The notes under the pieces are model-generated. The model saw only the letters and a list, made by a program, of their open reading frames with translations. It did no database searches and had not been told where the DNA came from. A DNA stretch of 13,017 nucleotides from Auxenochlorella pyrenoidosa (Eukaryota; Chlorophyta; Trebouxiophyceae; Chlorellales; Chlorellaceae): positions 2,456,182 through 2,469,198 of the forward strand of contig KQ481983.1 in assembly GCA_001430745.1 (NCBI GenBank), read 5' to 3'. Shown piece after piece: positions 1 to 6,414 of this stretch (the stretch's first letter is position 1; the number at the start of each line of letters is the position of its first letter). The translations under genes and the position numbers were made by a program.

Positions 1-261
1 GGCGCAATGGTCGGCTGGGGGGGCTGTCCAGGTGGGTTGGTCGGCAGTTGCAAAGGAGCAAGCAGATCGCCAACCGGGATTTTTGTGTGTGTGTGTGCAG
101 CTGCAAGGTGCAGAGCTTGGCAACGGTCAGGTCGGTGCAGGGCAGTGGGACCCGCCTTGTGGCGAGGCACGGCAAGCAGGCGCAGTACAGCCAGTGCTCT
201 CGATCGTGTGCTCACCACCCTGCACTGCCCCTCCCCCTCCCTCTCGCGCTCGCCCCGGCAG
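1..261 (+). other. Intron (3' part) of the reductase-NADAR gene
   Basis: This stretch ends in a pyrimidine-rich run (about 225-256) followed by a CAG acceptor at 259-261, directly before the first codon that fits the reductase domain. No reductase-like sequence is visible in any plus frame here, so I read it as intron. A second acceptor-like site, a T-run plus GT repeat plus CAG, ends at 100. The frame of the downstream exon stays open from 7 onward, so use of the site at 100 or intron retention would not bring a stop. That open frame is probably chance in GC-rich DNA. The upstream exons lie outside the window. Confidence 0.6.
84..97. repeat. (TG)7 microsatellite beside a possible 3' splice site
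   Basis: Seven TG units follow a T-run and are followed directly by CAG (98-100). The tract could act as a polypyrimidine/purine splice signal or be a simple repeat inside the intron. Confidence 0.8.
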
Positions 262-1386
262 ATCGGCGGCAGCCGTGCGCCCACGCCGGTGGGCGACCTT
301 GGGTTTGTGGAGATGACGCAGGCGCTGCAGCTGGCAGACGTGCGGTGGCAGCAGGTGGGGCCCGACCTCATGCTCACCGGCTACCTGCCCCAGTCGGGCG
401 GCCTGCATGCGCTGGCGGCCGCGGCGGCGGCAGCCGACGGCCCAGACGGGGGCGCAGCAGCGCAGGGCATTGTGCTTGGCGGCGGCGGCAGCGCCAGCTC
501 AGGGGCAGCAGCAGGCGGCAGCGGGGCTCTTGGGGAGGGCTCGACGGGGGGCGCGGCGCGGCACCCGGGCTCGCGCCTGGAGCCCGCGGGGGTTGCCGAG
601 TTTTACAAGGCGTGGGACCGCTACGGCTGCCTCAGCAACTTCTCGCCGCACCCGATCAGCATGCCCGAGGGCCCCATGACGGCGCAGCGCGCGCAGCAGC
701 TGCACGAGGCCGAGCAGCAGCGGCGGCGGCGGCAGCAGCAACCCACTGGCGACAGCAGTGATGGCGCGGAGAGCAGCAGCGGCAGCAGCAGCGGCGGCAG
801 TGCGGAGGGCTGGCGCCAGTGGCCCTCGGTGGAGCACTACTACCAGGCCCAGAAGTTTGCGGGGTGCACCCACCCCGAGGCGGCAGAGCTGGTGGAGGGC
901 ATCGCAGCGGCGGCCAGCCCCGAGGAGGCGGCACGGCTGGGCCGGCGCGCGCAGCGACACCGCCCCGGGCTGCTGCGCCCCGACTGGGAGGAGGCAAAGG
1001 TGCCCGTCATGCTGGCCGCGCTGCGTGCCAAGTGCGCCGCGCATGCCGGGCCCCGCGCCATGCTGCTTGCCACCAGCCGCCGCGGCAGCAGCCACAGCCA
1101 CGGCGCCTCTGGCGCAGCCGGGCCCGCCACACCCGCATCGACCAGCAGCAGCGGCGGCGGCGGCATGTCGGCGGGGCTGGAGCTTGTGGAGAGCTCGCCC
1201 CACGACTTTTTCTGGGGCCGCGGCTACGACGGCAGCGGCGCCAACATGCTGGGCAAGCTGCTCATGCAGGTGCGGGCAGAGCTGCTGCAGCAGCAGCCCC
1301 CGGCGGCAGCGGCGGCGGCGGCAGCAGAAGCAGCAGCAGGAGGTGGCGCGGGACGAGCTGCACAGCAGCAGCCGGCGGGCGTGTGA
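262..1386 (+). CDS. PYRR: Pyrimidine reductase-NADAR (COG3236) fusion, 3' exon (partial)
   Basis: The last exon gives 374 residues and ends in TGA. Residues 1-40 (numbered within this exon) look like the end of a RibD-type reductase domain: IGG start, then LADVRWQQVGPDLMLTGYL, as in the family pattern v-x-vG-D-l-l. An Ala/Gly linker follows. The NADAR domain begins near residue 113 (EFYKAWDRYGCLSNFSPHPI), continues with WPSVEHYYQAQKF (conserved Glu at residue 191) and a PEEAARLGRRAQR helix, and ends with SPHDFFWGRGYDGSGANMLGKLLM. In land plants the same order, reductase then COG3236 domain, occurs in plastid PYRR (PHS1); the NADAR part is an N-glycosidase that destroys reactive early riboflavin intermediates. 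Two low-complexity inserts (Gln/Arg/Ser/Gly near 668-818; Ser/Gly/Ala near 1078-1175) interrupt the domain, and the C-terminus is Gln/Ala-rich. The deaminase-like and main reductase parts and any transit peptide lie upstream of the window. Identification of the NADAR domain is firm; the reductase fusion rests on a short segment. Confidence 0.92.
   Translation: MGGSRAPTPVGDLGFVEMTQALQLADVRWQQVGPDLMLTGYLPQSGGLHALAAAAAAADGPDGGAAAQGIVLGGGGSASSGAAAGGSGALGEGSTGGAARHPGSRLEPAGVAEFYKAWDRYGCLSNFSPHPISMPEGPMTAQRAQQLHEAEQQRRRRQQQPTGDSSDGAESSSGSSSGGSAEGWRQWPSVEHYYQAQKFAGCTHPEAAELVEGIAAAASPEEAARLGRRAQRHRPGLLRPDWEEAKVPVMLAALRAKCAAHAGPRAMLLATSRRGSSHSHGASGAAGPATPASTSSSGGGGMSAGLELVESSPHDFFWGRGYDGSGANMLGKLLMQVRAELLQQQPPAAAAAAAAEAAAGGGAGRAAQQQPAGV
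1286..1378 (+). repeat. CAG/GCN-rich low-complexity tract (Gln/Ala)
   Basis: Imperfect CAG, GCG and GCA triplets encode alternating poly-Gln and poly-Ala at the very C-terminus of the NADAR protein, after the last conserved domain residues. It is probably a variable, non-catalytic tail. Confidence 0.7.
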
Positions 1387-2082
1387 TTCTGCAGGCCACG
1401 TGTTGCCTCGTTTCCAGTGTATGGACTGATCTTATGCCGCCCCTACGTAAGCTCTAGAAAAATGTGCCACCCGTACTGGACCCAGCATGGACAGTGCCTG
1501 GCCTGTGCAGAGCGGTAAAGATGCTTTGCTGTCAGGCCTGCACTCCGGCGTTGCAGGTGTCCTCCTTTTCTGCACTAGTGTGCTGCTGGGGTGATGGGAC
1601 TGCAGTTTTTGACAGATGGCTGATTATGCTGGTAGGGTACCATCAAGGAAAGGGAATTCTTAAGGGGTTTGGGAAGGAAGCGTCAAGAGAAATGCTGTGA
1701 ACATGGTATGGGGCAAGTGACGATTGGAGGGGGTTAGACAGTCTCAAAGGGAGAGGTGGAGAAGAAAGACAGGCAATGGATACAGGAGGGAGGGATGGTA
1801 TCATCGGCTGATGCCGCAACGAGGTGGAACGGTGAGGAGCTGGCTTGGTTTGAGGATGGATTGTTAGTGGCTCGGTGGGGTGGGGTCGGTTTGGGTGCAG
1901 CCAATCAGGATGCACCCAGGGTCGGTCATGAGGCTCAAGGTCTGGCAGCTTGTGCAGCGGCCAGGGCAGGCAAGGATGGGCAAGTGACGGGGGGGCAAAA
2001 TCTGCGCTCTGACAGTGCAATGAAAGGCAAACTTGTGCGGTTCAGGTTGAGGAGAAGGTACATGCACACCGACGGCTGGCTG
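1387..2082. other. Convergent intergenic region / 3' UTRs
   Basis: This lies between the stop of the plus-strand NADAR gene and the stop of the minus-strand peptidase gene A, so it should hold both 3' UTRs. It is less GC-rich than the exons. The short ORFs here (for example 1643-2020 minus, 1756-2244 plus) show no recognisable domain. I found no TGTAA, the usual green-algal polyadenylation signal, on the appropriate strand in either putative UTR. Confidence 0.6.
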
Positions 2083-5082
2083 TCAGTGCTTTGGCTTTGC
2101 CAGCGGTGCCCGCCGCACTTTTGGGCGGGCCGCCGGCGGCGGCTTGACGGCCCCTGCTGCTGCGCGCTTAAACAGGCGGGCGCACACAGCGTCCCGCGCG
2201 CCGGTGTTGCCGTCACAGTCGTTGTCCAGGCCGGCCTGGCATGATGCCAGCGTCTCGGCGCCGACCTTGCGGCAAACACTGACAGTGGCTGCCCCGGGGG
2301 CGATGCTGCGCAGGCGCACCACCAGGCGTGCAGCGGGGTGGCTCCACGCCGCGCCCGCTGCTCCCAGCTCCGCCTCCCAGGTGGTGACCTGGGGGTCGAA
2401 GCTGCTGGTGATGTTGGCCGAGTAGATGTGCAGCTTGCGGGCCGTGTCTGTGGCGGCGGCGTCGCCGCCCACCTTGGTGCGGAAGCCCAGGAACACAGGG
2501 GCCACGCCCGGCGCCCAGTCGGGCACGATGCGCAGCCCGGAGCGGAAGGAGACGGACTGCGACGAGACGGTGGTGGTGAGGGTGCGGCCGGGCTTGAGGG
2601 AGGTGCCGTCCAGCTGCTGTACGCTGATCCAGCCCTGCTGCCAGGCGTGCGGCGTGTTGGGGCAGCGGTCGGAGCAGCAGTATCCCATCATGCCAGACAT
2701 GTCGGCGTCTGCACCCGGACAGAAGGACATGAGATTGGTGTCAAGTGCTGTAGGGAGCGGTCTGGGTCCACCTGGTTCCTGCCGCCACATGACAGGCTAT
2801 GGGCCCCAGGAGCGATGCGCATCATCATGCTTTGGTGCCCCCGCAGTGGGCTGAAAGCTTTGCTTGCCGGCTCCTGTAAGCACTCACACTCATCAAAGCT
2901 GCCGCCGTTCATTGCCCCTGCGTGACCCATGAACAGGTTGTGGCCGATTTCATGCGCCATGGCTGCCGGCGTTGCCCAGAAGTCAGCCCCGATCCAGGAG
3001 CGGCACTGCAGCCACAAGGCGTGGAGCAGGCATGGATGCGCGGCAGGTGAGAAGAACTAAGAAGAACTGCCGGCCAGGCAGGTGCTGGCACCTGGGTGGC
3101 CTCTAAGTGTCCTTATCCCGGCCTGCATTGCTGTCGACATGCCTTCTGTCCCCCGCGCGCCCACCCCGCCGGGCTGACCTCAAAGGAGCCGTCGCAACCG
3201 ACGTAGCCGAGGCCCACAAAGGCGCAGGCGCTGGGCGGCAGCAGGTACACCCTGCAGGGGGGCGGCAGGCCAAGCATGGTGAGGTGCAGTGGCTGCGGGA
3301 CCACACGCCGGCCATGGCGAGCATCCCAGCACTGCCTTTTGACCGGCTCTGTGGGCGGCTGCCCCACACCCCACCGCCTGCGGGCTCACTTGTGCTTGTA
3401 GGCATCCACGTTCACGCCGCGCTTGCGCAGCCAGGCATCAGCCGCGTCAGAGTACCCGTTGTAGTCGTCAAACTCGCACTGGCTGAAGCTCCAGGACACG
3501 CCGTAGCTGGAGGTGGGGTAGGCGGGGGGGGGGGGGGGGCTGCAGTGTCAGGCTCGCAGGCTTCCAGCGGCGGCGACTCTGGCTCAGGGGAAGATCATGG
3601 CGTGAGCAGGCTTGGAGGTGCTATGGGACCCATCCATCAGGACGCAGGCTTGGAAGGCACCGCCCAAGCCCTAGCCCCAAGCCCGCCACCGGGCGCTTAC
3701 TTGGTGCCGCTGCACGGCAGCTCCACAAGCGGGGCCACCACGCTGTTGTTGGTCGTCAGCTTGCTCTCGCCGTAACTGCAGCATTGAGGCAGGAGGTGTG
3801 CTGATGCAAGGCGCCTCCTGAGCTGGGGATGCATGCAGAGTATACAAGGGCAGCGCGGCCCAGGGGTGGGATCCGGGGGCACGACGGGCGTAGGATGGAG
3901 CGTACAGGGTTGACAGCGGGCTGCGCTAGGCCACAAGTGTTTCCCACCTGCACTTGTTGTAAGTAGAGCCAACAGTCACCCCCGAGGGGTTGGCTTCCTG
4001 GAACACTGCCTTCTTGATTTCTGGGATTGTGAACTTTGGCAGGGCTGTGCCGGGGCAGGCCTTTCCCCCCCTCATGGCAGCAACTGCAGGCAAATGGGAC
4101 GGTGGGGGAGGGAGGGGCTGTATTGATAACCTGGCGGGCATATAACGCCCAGTGGAAAGGATCAGGAGGCATGAAGTGAGTAGGAGGCTTGCATCCCGCA
4201 GGCGCCAACTGGCAGGCCGCCAGCCTCGCAACTTGCCGCTGCCCTGCCCCTGGCGGCTGCGGCCCTGAGCCATGCCAGTGCCCGGCTCACTGGGTATGAA
4301 TATGGTGGACACATCCTTTGCCACCAGCTGGTTGCTTGACTGCTTGGTGACAGCGGTGGCCCGGCCTGCTGCAGAGGCCACCACCGATCCTGAGCGGAGG
4401 GTGGCCAGCTGGGGCGTTGCAGCCCTGCCGCCAGACGCCTGCAGGGATGTCGCTGCAAAGCGGCGCCGTGTTGCCGTGTTGCCTGCTGCAGCTGCTGCGG
4501 ATACACCACCCTGCTGCTGTTGCTGCTGCTGCGGCGCCTGCGCCCCCATGAAGTGCCCTGTGAGCTCCAGGTGCATGCCGCTGTGCAGGCCCGCTGCCTG
4601 TGCGGCGTTGGCCAGCTGCACCAGCACCCGCTGGCCATCAGGGGTGCGCACACCGAGCAGCCTGCAGAGACACAGCTTGCAGGCTTTCAGACTGAGCAGA
4701 CTGCTTGTCCAGATGTTGCCAGCGAGCCCGCGCAGTGGCAGTGTCGGAGCAGCGGTAACAGCGGCGGCGCCGGTGGTGAGGATAGGGGGGGTCGCATCAC
4801 GGTCAATCGCGCGCCGCCTCACCTCTGAGGGCGTTCGCCCTGCCTATCCGTGCTGATTACGATCGCTTTGCCTGCAGGACCATCGGACAGAAGTGGGAAA
4901 GGTCAGACTGCCAGGCATGTGACGCGCCGGGCGACTTCAGGCCCAACACCGGCGCTCCGCCCACCTGAAATAGTAATTGGAACGCCTGAAAGCAGTGTTC
5001 TGCTCGATGTGGCGGGAACAGCTGCCAGGGCCAGGCAGGCCAGAAGGACAGCCGTGCTGCGCCGCAAAGCCAAGACATTCAT
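2083..5082 (-). CDS. Secreted M11 (gametolysin-family) zinc metallopeptidase, gene A
   Basis: Nine-exon model: 5082-4965, 4871-4823, 4661-4291, 4083-3948, 3775-3701, 3506-3390, 3251-3179, 3005-2888 and 2708-2083 (TGA). All borders are GT/AG, phases match throughout, and the total is 1683 nt (560 aa). Residues 1-26 form a signal peptide (RR, then a Leu/Ala-rich core). A propeptide follows (TPDGQRVLVQLANAAQ, HSGMHLELTGHFM) with a run of seven Gln (100-106) and no Cys. The catalytic domain starts near VSTIFIP and includes NKCSYG, LPCSG and the zinc site HEIGHNLFMGH (His331, Glu332, His335, His341), then the Met-turn SGMMGYCC and RCPNTPHAWQQGW. The C-terminal part has CQAGLDNDCDG (Cys508 to Cys528) and a Pro/Lys/Arg-rich tail (529-560). 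Family members degrade Hyp-rich cell-wall or matrix glycoproteins, so an extracellular or periplasmic role is inferred. The ATG at 5082 was chosen because the longer frame back to 5103 begins with TTG. The tandem paralogue is gene B, relative to which this gene has two extra introns (3947-3776 and 3178-3006). Confidence 0.93.
3524..3539. repeat. Homopolymer run of 16 G (C16 on the coding strand)
   Basis: It lies in gene A's intron 3700-3507. On the minus (coding) strand it is a C16 tract 17 nt upstream of exon 3506-3390, where a polypyrimidine tract is expected. The run length is prone to slippage and to sequencing error. Confidence 0.9.
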
Positions 5083-6414
5083 GCTGGAGATAAGTGAATT
5101 CAAGGTGTTGTAAACATGAAAACGAGCCCCGGGAGAACCAAGGACCTCCGGAAAGTGACTGCTGCTGGGCCGGCTTCTGCTGCCAGGTCAGCAAACTTTC
5201 ACTCTATACACACTGCCAAGAAAACGTCACAGATCTGCACTGCTGCAGAGAGGTACCTGAATGCCGAGCAACCAAGGCATCTGCACTGGTCACACCATGT
5301 GTGGATTGGGCAGAGCACCTCTGTTCCTGCGCTGGCACGGTGGTCGGTCTAGGTGCGCTGGCCGCGCCGCTGTCGCCGCAGTATCTTGGAGGCCTCACTT
5401 CTCCCCGGGCCATGCCGGTGCTTGGCAGCCTGCTAGAGGTTTTAAGGGCTGGAACGCCTTGGAACGCCTCAGAACATGCATGCTTCCTGCTCAGGGCGCA
5501 GGTCTGTACCAGGTCATGCCAGCATCATACCCATGCGCGACCAGGCGCATACCCCAAACCTCAGTTGGGTATGCACGCAACGGGTGCTCAGGGTTTGCCA
5601 CTCTTTGCAGCCGAAACGAACTCACAGCACGGACTTCTGACATGTCACCAGGTGTGCATGGCAGGCGACCAGGACACAGGTGCTCCCAAAGGATGGTCGC
5701 ACGCCGCACGCCTTCCCCTTCCCAGCGCACACAGAATTCTGCTGCCGTTGCGCCTAATTTCTTCATTGCAGAACGTGCCAGAGCTGTTTCATTGTCTGCG
5801 GTGCAATCGATACCTCTGTTCAGCGCGAAGAAAGTGTGCTTTTGTTTCAAGCGCAGTGCGGCCACTCACTGCTGCATGCGTGCCCAGTGCTGCCTGGTCG
5901 TAACCTCACATGCCCTTTGCTTCCTCGTGCCGTAATGCAAGTTGACAATATGAACAAAAAAGAGTGAAAGTGGAAGCAATACTTGAAATTGAATATGTCA
6001 AGAATTCGTAAAGGGTTTGAAAGCTACCGTCTGACGGGTACGAAAGAGACACATAATCTCTCTCATGGGGGCAGGCAGCTGCAACAAGCAGAGGAAATAA
6101 GTTGTGGAAGGGGATATGGAGAAGGAGTTGCCACTTGGGTTATGTGATGGAGTGTACATCACGGCAAATAGGCAGGGGCAGGGAAGCACTCGTCGGTTCA
6201 TGTTGGAGAGCTCTCGCGGGATGGAGGTTTGGATGACAAGAAAATGGGAGCGTTGCGGGGTTGGAGCGGGAGGAAGCAAGTGCTGGAACAAAATTTAGGG
6301 GGCGACTGGGCAGGCGCGCGGTGACTGGGCAGACAGATGGGCAAGTGCTGCAGTGGGCAGGGTGCAGTGCGGGGCAGGGCGAGGCAAGAAGCCGGGGCCC
6401 TGGGCAAGGCTCTG
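5083..6414. other. Spacer between the two peptidase genes
   Basis: It should contain gene A's promoter and 5' UTR on its left side and gene B's 3' UTR on its right side (both on the minus strand). Base composition falls towards AT around 5936-6010. A 10-nt near-duplicate (ggaacgcctt/c) sits at 5451-5470. Overlapping ORFs on both strands (for example 5094-5903 plus, 5491-5865 minus) show no domain, no start context and no coding-like composition, so I call no gene. Confidence 0.55.
5100..5117 (-). promoter_or_regulatory. Possible minimal upstream ORF ahead of gene A
   Basis: On the minus strand an ATG at 5117 opens a five-codon frame (MFTTP) that stops with TGA at 5102-5100, 17 nt before the chosen gene A ATG at 5082. 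If transcripts begin upstream of 5117 this would be a small uORF able to lower translation. The transcription start is not visible, so its presence in the mRNA is unknown. Confidence 0.3.

Noticed and set aside
7..261. Extension of the NADAR open frame to an ATG at position 7
   Set aside because: The extra residues have no similarity to the reductase domain, and a strong pyrimidine tract plus CAG precedes residue IGG. It reads as intron.
499..1203. Long antisense and alternate-frame ORFs over the NADAR exon
   Set aside because: They are shadows of a real exon with strong codon bias; none has a recognisable domain.
3006..3947. The two extra gene A introns as copies of one introner element
   Set aside because: They are nearly equal in length (172 and 173 nt), but reading both on the coding strand shows no shared sequence beyond the splice ends.
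5083..5103. Start of gene A at 5103
   Set aside because: That codon is TTG; the first in-frame ATG is at 5082 and is followed directly by a good signal peptide.
5998..6291. 97-codon minus-strand ORF downstream of gene B
   Set aside because: It lies in the expected 3' UTR, with no domain and no splice connection.
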